A stretch of 48,051 bases of DNA, taken from contig MEIF01000011.1 of assembly GCA_001750645.1 (NCBI GenBank), forward strand, positions 1-48,051, in the 5' to 3' direction. This stretch comes from Gammaproteobacteria bacterium AqS3. GTDB lineage: Bacteria > Pseudomonadota > Gammaproteobacteria > MEIF01 > AqS3. Shown here one piece after another: positions 1-9,137 of this stretch. The first letter of the stretch is position 1. Every line of letters starts with the position of its first letter. The position numbers and the translations under genes were made by a program. The notes beneath the pieces are model-generated. The model had not been told where the DNA came from. It was given only the letters and a program-made list of their open reading frames with translations, and made no database searches.

Positions 1-168
1 AGAGGCCGCTGGGACACTGGTCTGTATCGCCGTCAATCAAATGCCCGTCAATAGGCAGAGGCCGCTGAAACACTGGGCTATATCGCCGCCAATCAAATGC
101 CCGTCAATAGGCAGAGGCCGCTGGGACACTGGGCTATATCGCCATCAATCAAATGCCCGTCAATAGGG
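1..168. repeat. Tandem repeat, three 56-bp units at the window edge
   Basis: Units lie at 1-56, 57-112 and 113-168. Each begins AGAGGCCGCTG and ends near CCCGTCAATAGGC, and they differ at only a few bases. Each unit contains two copies of the octamer CGTCAATC/CGTCAATA, or a one-base variant of it. The array touches the left edge, so its true copy number is unknown. It lies just downstream of the AlbA_2-domain gene. There are no unique spacers, so it is a minisatellite-type array and not a CRISPR. Confidence 0.9.
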
Positions 169-203
169 CGTTTGGCATCGGGAGGGGTTTAATGAGTCGA
201 GGG

Positions 204-1679
204 CTACACCCAGAAGGGCACGTATTTCATCAAACTTTTCGGGGCATCTTTTTTAAGGGGTTTGATCTCTCCGGCCTCGACGGCATCTCGGATGCACCTG
301 GAAATGATGGCTCTGTTTTGCCGCTCAACCTTAAAGCGCTGCCTCAGCGAGGTGTTGGTCAGGTAGTCCCCTGCGACCCGTTTCAGGCAGGCGTGCAGGT
401 AGCAGGCGCTGATGCGCTCTTTCTTGTCTAAGTCCTTCAGCGGGCGGTAGGCGTATAGCCGCACCCGCGTGGAGCGATTGGGCGCCTCAAAGGAGGGTGC
501 GGGCAGCTGAAAAAGCTCGATCTCCTCGACAACTTTGTCGATGCCGCTGCCCTGCTCCTCGCAGATGCCGAAGCGCACCATCATTTTGGCCAGCTTTTCA
601 TTTCGCGACTTGGGCGGGGCGTCAATGAAGCGCTCCAGCTCCACCAGCGGCGGCCCGGGGTTGGTGACCTCCATTCGGTTTTCAAAAATGGTGACGATCG
701 GGCTCGCTCCCGTGGCCGACAGATCCTGATGAATCAGGGCATTGGCCACCAATTCCCGAACCGCCAGTTTGGGGAAGATCGGAATGGTTTCCCGCAGGGT
801 CTGTCGGATCACCTCATTGGCGGGAATCTGGCTCATCACCGCATCCACCATCTCCTCAAAGCCGTTGGCAAACCCCTTGCTCACGGTTTTCTCTTCAAAA
901 GCGCCCGACGAGGGGCTGCGCCCTTTGTAGCGAATGATGCGAACGGCCTTGCGCTGTAGGCTGGGAAAGTCGGCCAGCGTTCTGGCGAGCAGCAGGGCGC
1001 CCAGGTTGAAAACATCCCAGCCGCCGGCGCTGTTTTGCCGGATGAGGCCGTCTTTTTCGAGAGTGTCCAGGATGGCATCCCGCGCCTCCGGGCAGGGCAG
1101 ATTGAGCAGCCTGAAGTAGGCCTCAAAGTCGAGCAGCTCCAGCACCCTGTCGGACTTGACGTGCTCCGCCGCGATCTTTTGTTCATATTCTTGCCGCTCA
1201 AATGCGCGCCAGAGCTCCCGCTCTTTTTCGCGATGCTCCCTTAGATTCTGTTTGGATGAATCAATCCGAATAAATTCATTTTTCTTGAAGCGCACCGGAT
1301 ACGGAAATGCGGGATCGATTTCCAGCAGGACGACCGGCCTGCCCTCGACATCAATTTGATGAAATTGAAAATGAATGGACGGGTCAAGCAATCGCTGAAG
1401 CCAGCTGACGAGCGATTCATTCCCAATTTTTTCCCCTGCCGGATTGAACCGGGTGCCGATCACCTCGTGGCTTTGATCGTCGATTCCCCAGATCAGATAG
1501 GCTTGGGGCTTGTCCAGCAGCGCCGCCGAATTGGACAGCGCCGAGATGTACTCGCCTATCTCATCGGGGTTTTTTAAGTCGCGTTTGAATTCAAGACACT
1601 CATTCTCGGACTGCCTCCGCAGATTGCGCACCAGATCTTGGAAAAACTCCGGCGAACGGCGAGTGTTCATCTTGTGCAT
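204..1679 (-). CDS. AlbA_2 (Schlafen-type) domain ATP-binding transcriptional regulator-like protein
   Basis: The protein has 491 residues. The N-terminal part (about 20-150) looks like an AlbA_2/Schlafen nucleic-acid-binding domain: it has ENECLEFKRDLKNPDEIGEY, then an alanine/serine-rich helix and YLIWGIDD. The middle (about 310-400) resembles a divergent GHKL/HATPase_c_4 module, with AVRELVANALIHQDLS, NRMEVTNPGPP and GICEEQGSGI. The C-terminus (about 430-490) is basic and helical and may be a winged helix. This order fits the COG2865 family of predicted regulators, often found near mobile or defence genes. The ATG at 1679 is used here; the in-frame ATG at 1670 has a better-spaced AGAGA and may be the real start. 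The gene follows the ior gene on the same strand after 46 bp that contain a 12-bp palindrome. Its target is unknown. Confidence 0.8.
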   Translation of the reverse strand: MHKMNTRRSPEFFQDLVRNLRRQSENECLEFKRDLKNPDEIGEYISALSNSAALLDKPQAYLIWGIDDQSHEVIGTRFNPAGEKIGNESLVSWLQRLLDPSIHFQFHQIDVEGRPVVLLEIDPAFPYPVRFKKNEFIRIDSSKQNLREHREKERELWRAFERQEYEQKIAAEHVKSDRVLELLDFEAYFRLLNLPCPEARDAILDTLEKDGLIRQNSAGGWDVFNLGALLLARTLADFPSLQRKAVRIIRYKGRSPSSGAFEEKTVSKGFANGFEEMVDAVMSQIPANEVIRQTLRETIPIFPKLAVRELVANALIHQDLSATGASPIVTIFENRMEVTNPGPPLVELERFIDAPPKSRNEKLAKMMVRFGICEEQGSGIDKVVEEIELFQLPAPSFEAPNRSTRVRLYAYRPLKDLDKKERISACYLHACLKRVAGDYLTNTSLRQRFKVERQNRAIISRCIRDAVEAGEIKPLKKDAPKSLMKYVPFWV

Positions 1680-1701
1680 TCTCTGGCGGAATGGCGGGGC
1701 A

Positions 1702-1713
1702 TATTAATTAATA
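1702..1713. promoter_or_regulatory. AT-rich 12-bp palindrome (TATTAATTAATA) upstream of the AlbA_2 gene
   Basis: This is a perfect self-complementary 12-mer in an otherwise GC-rich gap, 22 bp upstream of the AlbA_2-gene start on the minus strand. Its place suggests an operator or an AT-rich promoter core, possibly for autoregulation. No clear -35 was found, so its function is inferred from position only. Confidence 0.35.
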
Positions 1714-1725
1714 GGGACGGCCTTG

Positions 1726-4700
1726 TCAGACCTCAACCTCAACCGGCTCGGCGATCTCGCGCTGCCGCATGAGCTCCTCCCGCCGGATTTGGTAGTGCTC
1801 GATGGCCGCCATCTTGACGTGGCCGAAGCCGCGGATGCTCAGCGGCAGCTCGGCGATGGCCGCCGCGGCCGGCAGGTTTTTGCCGTCCAGCTCGGTGCAG
1901 AGCTTGCGGATGTCCTGGGCGTACTCGCGCACCAGCCGTCTTTCGGTGCGCCTTTCGAGGGTGTAGCCGAAGGGGTCCAGCGCCGTCCCGCGCAGAAACT
2001 TCAGCCGCACCAGCCCCTCGAGAACCGGAAATATCCAGGCGCCAAAGCGCATCTTGCGAGGCACCCCGGTGACGGCATCGCGCCGGGCGATCAGCGGCGG
2101 GGCCAGGTGCAGGCTGACGCGCCCGACGCCCTCAAAGGCCTCGTCCAGCCGCCGGCGAAATGCCGGGTCCGAGTACATCCGGGCAATTTCGTATTCATCT
2201 TTATAGGCCTTCAGCTTGAAGTAGGCGCGCGCCACCGCCTCGGCAAAGCGCCCGTCGCCGCCGGCGTCGCGCTCGGCCTCGGCCGCAATGGCGATGAGCT
2301 GCCGGTAGTCCTCGGCGTAGTCGTGGTCCTGATAGGCGGCGAGGTCGGCCGTGCGCTGCCGGACGAAACCGCTCAGGTCAAACGGCGAGGCATCGGCAGA
2401 GGAACCGGAGGCGGCGGTTGAGTCCAGGCGCCCGAGCGCCCAGGCGCGCCCCAGCGAGAAGGCGCGCTGATTGTTTTCGACGGCGATGCCGTTGATGTCG
2501 ATGGCGCACTCGATCGCCCGGTGCGACAGCGGCACCGCCCCCTGCTGCCAGGCCGCCCCCAGCAGGATCATGTTGATGTAGACGCCGTCGCCCAGCAGTC
2601 TCTGCGCCAGAGCGCCGGCGTCCAGCGTGTCGAGCTGCAGGGTCGTGCGCTCGATCGCCGAGCGCATGTCATCGCTGCGGTAGATGACCGAGTTGTTGAG
2701 CGTGAATTCGGCGGTCGGCATGAGGGCGCTGTTGAGCACGCAGCGCGTGCGCTCCGGGTGGCACAGCGGCAGGCAGGTGCGCCCGTGCGCGGTGACGGCA
2801 TCGGCGGCGATGATGGTGTCGGCCTCGCCCAGCGGAATGCGCGGCCCGCAGATGTCCGCACCCCGGCGCGCCAGCCGCAGGTGGGCGTGGATGTCGCCGC
2901 CCCGCTGCGCCAGGCCGATCTGATCGACCGAGGAGATCTCCAGCTCGTCGATGTGCGCGGCCATTCCGAGGATGCCGCTCAGCGAGGTCACCCCCAGCCC
3001 GCCGATCCCGGTCAGCAGGATGTTGAACGGCGCCTCCCCCAGCTCGGGGACTTCGGCGTCGGGCAGGTCGGCCAGCAGGCTGTCGATGTCCCCGCCGGCG
3101 CTGCGGCGCGGGGCGGCGCCCTCGACCGACACGAAGCTCGGGCAGAACCCGCGCGCGCACGAGGCGTCGATGTTGCAGGCCGACTGGTTGATGGTGCGCT
3201 TGGTGCCGAGCTCGGTTGCAAGCGGCTCGATGGCGATGCAGTTGGACTGCACCGAGCAGTCGCCGCAGCCCTCGCAGACCTCGGGGTTGATCCAGAAGCG
3301 CTCGGTCGCCGGGGCGGCGATGCCGCGCTTGCGCCGCCGGCGGTTCTCGGTGGCGCAGACCTGGTCGTAGACCATGACCGACACGCCGGGGTAGGCGCGC
3401 AGGGTCTCCTGCACCTCGGCCAGGTCGTCCCGGTGGTGGACCGTGACGTCGGCCGGCAGCGCCCGCTCGCTGCGCCAGCGCTTTGGGTCGTCGGACACCA
3501 TGACGACCTTCTCCACGCCCTCGGCGCGCACCTGGTGGACCACGTCCAGCGGGGTGAGCGAACCGTCGATGCTCTGCCCGCCGGTCATGGCCACGGCGTC
3601 GTTGTAGAGCACCTTATAGGTAATGGGCAGGTTGGCCGCCACCGCCTGGCGTATGGCCAGCAGGCCCGAGTGGAAGTAGGTCCCGTCGCCCAGGTTGGCA
3701 AATATGTGCGGCTCGTCGGTGAACGGCTGCTGACCCATCCAGGTAATGCCCTCGCCCCCCATGTGGCTGTAGAACTCGGTCTCCCGGTCCATCCACCTGG
3801 CCATGTAGTGGCAGCCGACGCCGGCCAGCGCGCGCGACCCCTCGGGGACTTTGGTGGAGTGGTTGTGCGGGCAGCCGGCGCAGAAGTACGGCGCCCGCAC
3901 GTGCAGCACCTCCTGCCTGTCGAGCTGTGCGAAGCGCTCGGCCAGGTGCGCGGCGACCTGGCTGCGCGCCTCGGTGCGCGCCGATGCCGGCAGCCAGTTG
4001 AAGATCGCCAGCGCCACCCGCGCGGTGTTGAGATCCAATATGTCGCGCAGCAGCGGGGCGCCGCTCTCGTCGTGCTTGCCGGAGATGCGCGGGCGCTGCC
4101 CGTCGGGCAGGGCGTAGAGCGCCGCCTTGAGCTGGTGCTCGATGACATCCCGGCGCTCCTCGACCACCAGCACCGATTCCAGCCCGCCGGCAAATGCGCG
4201 GGCGCCCTCGGCGTCGAGCGGCCAGACCAGCCCGACCTTCCATATCCGCAGCCCGAGCGAGAGCGCCTCGGCCTCGGAGATGCCCAGCAGCCGCAGCGAG
4301 TCGAGCACGTGCAGAAACCCCTTGCCGCTGGCGGCGATGCCGAGCCGCGCCCGGGGTGAGTCGAGCGCCAGGCGGTCGATCTGGTTGACGCGCGCGAACG
4401 CCTGCACCGCCGGCAGCCGATGGTGGCGGTGGCGCGCCTCCTGCGCCTCGCCGCTGTCGTTCGGGCGGATGTGCAGGCCGCCCTGCGGCAATTCCAGATC
4501 GGGGGTGGTGCAGCCAAAGTGTTCGGCGCCGTGCAGCGGCACGCTGGCGGCGGCGTCCATGATGTCGGAGATGGTTTTCAGCCCCACCCAGCAGCCGGCG
4601 TAGCGCGACAGGGCAAAGCCGCGCACCCCCATCTCTATCAGCTCGCCGACGGTGCTCGGCACCAGCGCCGGGATCTCGGCGTCCATGAAGGAGAACTCGC

Positions 4701-5172
4701 TCTGGTTGGGCATGGTCGAGGACTTGCAGGCCAGGTCGTCGCCGGCCACCGCCAGCACGCCGCCGAGCGGGGAGGTTCCGGCCATGTTGGCGTGCTTGAA
4801 GACATCTCCGGTGCGGTCGACGCCGGGTCCCTTGCCGTACCAGATGCCGAAGACCCCGTCGCACCGGGCGCCCTCAAACAGCGGGACGTGCTGCGTGCCC
4901 CAGACTGCGGTGGCGCCGAGATCCTCGTTGACCCCGGGCTTGAAGACGATGTCGTGCTGCTCGAGCAGGTCGGCCACCTGCATCAGCTGCTTGTCGTAGG
5001 AACCCAGCGGCGAGCCCCGATAGCCCGAGATGAATCCGGCGGTGCTGTGCCCCGCCAGCCGGTCGAGGCGCCGCTGCAGCAGGGGCAGACGCACAAGCGC
5101 CTGCACGCCGGTCATGTAGGCCTGACCGGTCTCCAGAAGGTATTTATCGCTTAGGGCGACGCCGTCACGCAT
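1726..5172 (-). CDS. Indolepyruvate ferredoxin oxidoreductase, fused alpha-beta (IorAB-type)
   Basis: The protein has 1148 residues, a length typical of the fused form. It should oxidatively decarboxylate aryl-2-oxoacids such as indolepyruvate to aryl-acyl-CoA, using thiamine diphosphate and iron-sulfur clusters. The N-terminal third is the pyrimidine-binding half, with GYRGSPLGSYD and a conserved KGPGVDRTGD segment. A thiamine diphosphate domain follows, with FCAGCPHNHSTKVPEGSRA and GEGITWMGQQPF, then the magnesium-binding stretch NLGDGTYFHSG. A cysteine cluster (CEGCGDCSVQSNC, later CARGFCPSF) binds Fe-S. The C-terminal gamma-type domain begins near ILLTGIGGLGVTSLSGILG. The start is the ATG at 5172. 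It is transcribed away from the TBDR genes and may be co-transcribed with the AlbA_2 gene. It probably works in aromatic amino-acid or aryl-acid breakdown. Confidence 0.93.
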   Translation of the reverse strand: MRDGVALSDKYLLETGQAYMTGVQALVRLPLLQRRLDRLAGHSTAGFISGYRGSPLGSYDKQLMQVADLLEQHDIVFKPGVNEDLGATAVWGTQHVPLFEGARCDGVFGIWYGKGPGVDRTGDVFKHANMAGTSPLGGVLAVAGDDLACKSSTMPNQSEFSFMDAEIPALVPSTVGELIEMGVRGFALSRYAGCWVGLKTISDIMDAAASVPLHGAEHFGCTTPDLELPQGGLHIRPNDSGEAQEARHRHHRLPAVQAFARVNQIDRLALDSPRARLGIAASGKGFLHVLDSLRLLGISEAEALSLGLRIWKVGLVWPLDAEGARAFAGGLESVLVVEERRDVIEHQLKAALYALPDGQRPRISGKHDESGAPLLRDILDLNTARVALAIFNWLPASARTEARSQVAAHLAERFAQLDRQEVLHVRAPYFCAGCPHNHSTKVPEGSRALAGVGCHYMARWMDRETEFYSHMGGEGITWMGQQPFTDEPHIFANLGDGTYFHSGLLAIRQAVAANLPITYKVLYNDAVAMTGGQSIDGSLTPLDVVHQVRAEGVEKVVMVSDDPKRWRSERALPADVTVHHRDDLAEVQETLRAYPGVSVMVYDQVCATENRRRRKRGIAAPATERFWINPEVCEGCGDCSVQSNCIAIEPLATELGTKRTINQSACNIDASCARGFCPSFVSVEGAAPRRSAGGDIDSLLADLPDAEVPELGEAPFNILLTGIGGLGVTSLSGILGMAAHIDELEISSVDQIGLAQRGGDIHAHLRLARRGADICGPRIPLGEADTIIAADAVTAHGRTCLPLCHPERTRCVLNSALMPTAEFTLNNSVIYRSDDMRSAIERTTLQLDTLDAGALAQRLLGDGVYINMILLGAAWQQGAVPLSHRAIECAIDINGIAVENNQRAFSLGRAWALGRLDSTAASGSSADASPFDLSGFVRQRTADLAAYQDHDYAEDYRQLIAIAAEAERDAGGDGRFAEAVARAYFKLKAYKDEYEIARMYSDPAFRRRLDEAFEGVGRVSLHLAPPLIARRDAVTGVPRKMRFGAWIFPVLEGLVRLKFLRGTALDPFGYTLERRTERRLVREYAQDIRKLCTELDGKNLPAAAAIAELPLSIRGFGHVKMAAIEHYQIRREELMRQREIAEPVEVEV

Positions 5173-5307
5173 GGGCGCACCCCCGCATATTGCGCAGGCC
5201 TGCGATGGAGGCGATACAGAGCAACACAGGAATCATGCACTCTCAGAGCGGGCGAAGTGTGCCACAAACCGGTCGTTTTTCTGAGCGCTCCAGCGCCCGC
5301 TTTGGCA

Positions 5308-5336
5308 TTGCTTATCGAGTCGTAATGTTGCATACT
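5308..5336 (+). promoter_or_regulatory. Sigma70-type promoter of TBDR gene 1
   Basis: TTGCTT at 5308-5313 and CATACT at 5331-5336 are separated by exactly 17 bp. The same pattern occurs upstream of both following TBDR paralogues, which is good evidence that it is real. The leader to the start codon is about 90 bases. Confidence 0.72.
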
Positions 5337-5433
5337 CCGAAACTTGCCGCAGTCAGCTGGGGCAGCGCGCTCCAAAAAGGGGCACGACACAACGGCAGAA
5401 CCGCCGAGTTTTCTCAATAGGGGAGGGAATGAA

Positions 5434-8400
5434 ATGGATCAATTCGAACGGAACGGGAAGTTGACTCACTGGGTCACGGCGCTATTTTTGGGGCTGCTGC
5501 TCAGTTCAATATCTTGGGGGCAGGGTGGCGCCGAGCAAGCCCCCCCCATGATGGATGCACCGGACGAGATGCAGGAGGGTTCGATGAATGAACCGTCCCA
5601 GCCGCAGATGCGGGAGATGCAGGAGGAGGAAACTCCCGCCCCGGCCCGAAGGGCTGCCTCCTCCCGAAGCGGCGGGGTCTACATGGAGGAGATCATCGTC
5701 ACCGCCGAGAAGCGGGAAGCCTCGGTTCAGGACACCGCCGCCGCCATCAACGCCTTCGACGATGCCGCTCTGGAGCGGGAGGGCATCGAGACCATCTCCG
5801 ACATTCAGTTCGCCGTTCCCAACATGACCTTCTCCGCCTACAACTTTGGCACGCCGCATCTGTCGATCCGCGGCATCTCCAGGGGCGTGGTCGGGGTCTC
5901 GGGCGACGATGCCACCTCGGTTCACGTCAACGGCGCCTACGCCCAGAGCTCGCCCATCCTGCTGCTGGAGTTCTTCGACCTGGAGCGGGTCGAGATCCTG
6001 CGCGGCCCGCAGGGGACGCTCTACGGGCGCAACTCGACCGGCGGCATCGTCAACTTCATCACCGCCAAGCCCGACATGGAGGCCGGCTACTCCGGCTCGG
6101 TGTCGCAGGAGATCGGCTCGGACGGGCTGGCGCGCACGGTGCTGGTCGGCAACCTGCCCATCACCGAAAATCTCGGTGCGCGCATTGCCACTTATGTCAC
6201 CCAGCAGGATGGCTTCACCGAGAACACCTACACCGGCAACACCATCGACGGGCGCGACCTCTCGGCCAGCCGCTTCTCGCTGCGCTGGCAGGGCGACCGC
6301 ATCGACGCCAACCTGGTGCTCGACTACTTTGAGGAGGACGACACGCGCATGCGCACCTCCAAGCAGGCCTGCAAGGCCGACAACCGCCCGGCGCCGTTCA
6401 GCATTGGCTGCGAGGCCGGGCACGACCTCGAGACCTTTGATGCGGTCAACCCCAATGCCACGCTGGCGCAGATCTGGGCCAATCAGTATGGGCTGTATGG
6501 TCAGAGAGCCATGGTCGGTCTGAATGTTGCGGGCCTGGGAAATTGGGACGGCTTTGTCGGATGCAAGAGAACTGGCAATGACCCCAGAGCACCTCAGACC
6601 AGTACTGCCGCGACCGGAACCATCAATCCGACGGCAGCTTGCTCTTATCAAGGCAGTTCCAATCTGCGCGAGGTTGCCTCAGTCACCGACCCATCTTGGT
6701 TCACGCGCTACCGCAGCGCCACGCTGAACGTTGACTTTGATCTCACCGACAGCATGACGCTCAGCCTGACCGCGCACAACGCCTACCAGAAATACTGGAG
6801 CGTCACCGACTACAACTGGAACACCGGGTCTGCAGAATTCTTGACCCTAGCCGACTTGGAAGGTCAAATCGGTGCCATCAACGCAGGTCTGGCAAGTGTC
6901 GCCAAAACGCCCTCTCGGGAGGTTCCCTGTGCCAAGACAGAGGGCACCAATCGGCCGGGCTGCATGGATAACGACTACACCACGCGCAATCATCAAGATT
7001 TGGCGGCCTACTACAACGGTACCAGCACCGGCTCCACAAAAGGTGCCGACGACAAATATGTGACTGTTGGCGACGCCAATGATGCGCAAAAAACTGAGGT
7101 TAACACTGCACTTGCCGGGGCTTACGCCAACAATGCCTTTCTTACAGGTGTCGCCACTACAAGCGGACATGCGGGCTTGACCGGAATTACTGGGGTGCTG
7201 GGTCTGACCACTTTGAACGTCAACGCTCACGGGGTGCTATTCCCTGCGGGCACTCCAACCCCCGACCCCCGGGTTGCGGGCAGCAACATCCCCAATGGCA
7301 ATGACTTCAGCTATGGCGATGGCGAGTTGAGCTCCTTTGAGGTTCGCCTTGTCACCGACATGCCCGATTCGCCTTGGGACTTCATCGGCGGATTTTTCTA
7401 CATGGAGAGCGACACCGACAGCGACTACCAAGTCCATGCCAACTCGCTGGCACACTTTGCCACAGTGGCCTATCAAGGCCTCAACGCTGACAACAACACG
7501 GCTGCCAATGCATCCAAACGTAATTACAACATCACTATTGCATCAGACCCAGAAGATACCTACAACGCCCTTCATAGGAATGGCTTGACCATTGCTGAAC
7601 TGTCCTATTACAACAATCAGACCTTATACGAGGTCAGCACTTGGGCCATATTTGGCGAGGGCTATTACGACATCAGCGACGACATGCGTCTGACAGTCGG
7701 GCTGCGCCAGACCGAGGAGGACAAGGAAATCATCGCCGGGCTTCAGTCTTTGATTGCTGTTTCTGAGCCTAACAGACAGCAGAACCGCCCGCGCAGCTGG
7801 AGCGAGATGACCGGGCGCGCAAGTCTGGACTACCGCTTTGCCGAGGACGCCATGTTCTATGCCACGCTGGCGAATTCCTATAAGTCCGGCGGCCTCAACC
7901 CGCCCTCCAGCTCCGGCGCATTCCCAGATGCGTTTGATCCCGAGTACATCACCTCGATCGAATTCGGCGTCAAGAGCACCATTGCCGACGGTCGCGTCCA
8001 GCTCAATGCCACCTACTTCACCTACGACTACGAGGGCTACCAGACCTCCAAGATCGTCGACCGCACTTCGGTCAACGAGAACATCGATGTCGAGAACTCG
8101 GGGATTGAGCTGGAAGTGGTGGCATACCCCACCGAGGCCCTGCGCCTTGACTTTAATTTCGCCTGGCTGGACACCTCAATCATTGACACCCAGAGCATTG
8201 ACACCGCCAACCCGACTGCCGGCATGATGGGCTGGACGACCATCAAGGGTTTGCAGGCGGCTACTTGGATTGCCCCGACGATGGATCTCAATGACGACAA
8301 CATGGTTAATGGCGCCGATGCCGTCTACGCCTGCCAAGCCGCCAATATCAGCAAGTATCCCGGGCTGACTTGCGCGGCAGCCCCTCCAAGTGGGGCGGCA

Positions 8401-8898
8401 ACCGCAGCTATAGGCCGTGTGCCCATTATTAAAAACAAAGGCGGAGTAGATACTGATGGATACGAAGCGGGTGTGACTTATGCCGAGGGCTTTCACCCCA
8501 CCAATACCGTGGTCCCCGTCGGCTTTGAAACCGACATCTCCGGCAATCGCATGGCCGAGGCGCCCGAGACCAGCATTCGCATCGCCGCCCAGTACACCAT
8601 GGATGTCAGCAACTCCTTCAACCTGGTCATCCGCGGCGACTACTACCAGCAGTCCGAGTTCTACGGCCGAGTCTTCAACAGCGATCAGAACCTGATCCCC
8701 GCCTGGGACATCATCAATGCCTCGGTTGCCCTGGAGAGCACCGACCAGGTCTGGAACGCCAAATTCCAGATCAAGAACCTCGCAGACGATGATCACATCA
8801 CCGGGCTCTACTTCACCGATGCCTCATCCGGCAACTTCACCAATGTGTTCCTGCTGCCTCCGATGACCTGGGTCGCCAGCTTCGACTACCGCTTCTAA
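5434..8898 (+). CDS. TonB-dependent receptor, paralogue 1 of 3
   Basis: The protein has 1154 residues and is an outer-membrane active transporter driven by TonB. The start is the ATG at 5434, behind GGGAGGG at 5421-5427. Residues 1-31 are a signal peptide ending near SISWGQ. A Met/Pro/Glu-rich linker leads to the TonB-box-like EEIIVTAEKR (about 85-94). The plug carries NMTFSAYNFGTPHLSIRGIS and VEILRGPQGTLYGRNSTGG. The 22-strand barrel ends in Phe (SFDYRF). It is longer than typical siderophore receptors because of large extracellular loops. These contain paired cysteines and, at residue 951, a DLNDDNMVNGAD segment resembling a calcium-binding dockerin/EF-hand loop, degenerate in this copy. 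No substrate can be named. Long loops of this kind are common in receptors of marine bacteria and sphingomonads for large organic ligands. Confidence 0.95.
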   Translation: MDQFERNGKLTHWVTALFLGLLLSSISWGQGGAEQAPPMMDAPDEMQEGSMNEPSQPQMREMQEEETPAPARRAASSRSGGVYMEEIIVTAEKREASVQDTAAAINAFDDAALEREGIETISDIQFAVPNMTFSAYNFGTPHLSIRGISRGVVGVSGDDATSVHVNGAYAQSSPILLLEFFDLERVEILRGPQGTLYGRNSTGGIVNFITAKPDMEAGYSGSVSQEIGSDGLARTVLVGNLPITENLGARIATYVTQQDGFTENTYTGNTIDGRDLSASRFSLRWQGDRIDANLVLDYFEEDDTRMRTSKQACKADNRPAPFSIGCEAGHDLETFDAVNPNATLAQIWANQYGLYGQRAMVGLNVAGLGNWDGFVGCKRTGNDPRAPQTSTAATGTINPTAACSYQGSSNLREVASVTDPSWFTRYRSATLNVDFDLTDSMTLSLTAHNAYQKYWSVTDYNWNTGSAEFLTLADLEGQIGAINAGLASVAKTPSREVPCAKTEGTNRPGCMDNDYTTRNHQDLAAYYNGTSTGSTKGADDKYVTVGDANDAQKTEVNTALAGAYANNAFLTGVATTSGHAGLTGITGVLGLTTLNVNAHGVLFPAGTPTPDPRVAGSNIPNGNDFSYGDGELSSFEVRLVTDMPDSPWDFIGGFFYMESDTDSDYQVHANSLAHFATVAYQGLNADNNTAANASKRNYNITIASDPEDTYNALHRNGLTIAELSYYNNQTLYEVSTWAIFGEGYYDISDDMRLTVGLRQTEEDKEIIAGLQSLIAVSEPNRQQNRPRSWSEMTGRASLDYRFAEDAMFYATLANSYKSGGLNPPSSSGAFPDAFDPEYITSIEFGVKSTIADGRVQLNATYFTYDYEGYQTSKIVDRTSVNENIDVENSGIELEVVAYPTEALRLDFNFAWLDTSIIDTQSIDTANPTAGMMGWTTIKGLQAATWIAPTMDLNDDNMVNGADAVYACQAANISKYPGLTCAAAPPSGAATAAIGRVPIIKNKGGVDTDGYEAGVTYAEGFHPTNTVVPVGFETDISGNRMAEAPETSIRIAAQYTMDVSNSFNLVIRGDYYQQSEFYGRVFNSDQNLIPAWDIINASVALESTDQVWNAKFQIKNLADDDHITGLYFTDASSGNFTNVFLLPPMTWVASFDYRF

Positions 8899-8922
8899 TA
8901 GTCGCCTCTGAAAGGCACACTT

Positions 8923-8937
8923 CCCGAGCACCTCGGG
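8923..8937 (+). terminator. Short hairpin after TBDR gene 1
   Basis: CCCGAG-CAC-CTCGGG forms a 6-bp stem 25 bp after the stop codon. There is no following T-tract, so it is a weak terminator or RNA-stabilising hairpin at best. Confidence 0.3.
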
Positions 8938-9029
8938 GCAGTCCCAAGCAGCTGCTCCGGGCCTCCTGAAACAGCTTTCGGCGGCTGAATTTGGGCGGCA
9001 GCCGCTCGGCAGGCGTCGCCTTTCTGATA

Positions 9030-9058
9030 TTGCATCTAGGGACATAATCGGCCATACT
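9030..9058 (+). promoter_or_regulatory. Sigma70-type promoter of TBDR gene 2
   Basis: TTGCAT at 9030-9035 and CATACT at 9053-9058 have a 17-bp spacer. The spacer ends in AATCGGC, as does the matching spacer of TBDR gene 3, and the downstream CGGCAACTTAT resembles the other two leaders. Confidence 0.75.
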
Positions 9059-9067
9059 CGGCAACTT

Positions 9068-9096
9068 ATGCCGATTGGCTGACGCACAATCGGCAT
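9068..9096 (+). promoter_or_regulatory. Perfect inverted repeat in the TBDR gene 2 leader
   Basis: ATGCCGATTG (9068-9077) and CAATCGGCAT (9087-9096) are perfect 10-bp inverted arms around a 9-base loop. The element starts about 10 bp after the -10 box, so it could be a dimeric operator or a hairpin at the very 5' end of the mRNA. Its right arm overlaps GCACAATCGGC (9084-9094), which also occurs in the promoter spacer of TBDR gene 3. Confidence 0.55.
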
Positions 9097-9137
9097 TGAG
9101 GATTTAGCCAACCGCTGCAAAAGGGGGATCTGAGGGT

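Noticed and set aside
1-168. Possible CRISPR array
   Set aside because: The units are contiguous and nearly identical over all 56 bases, with no unique spacers and no cas genes nearby.
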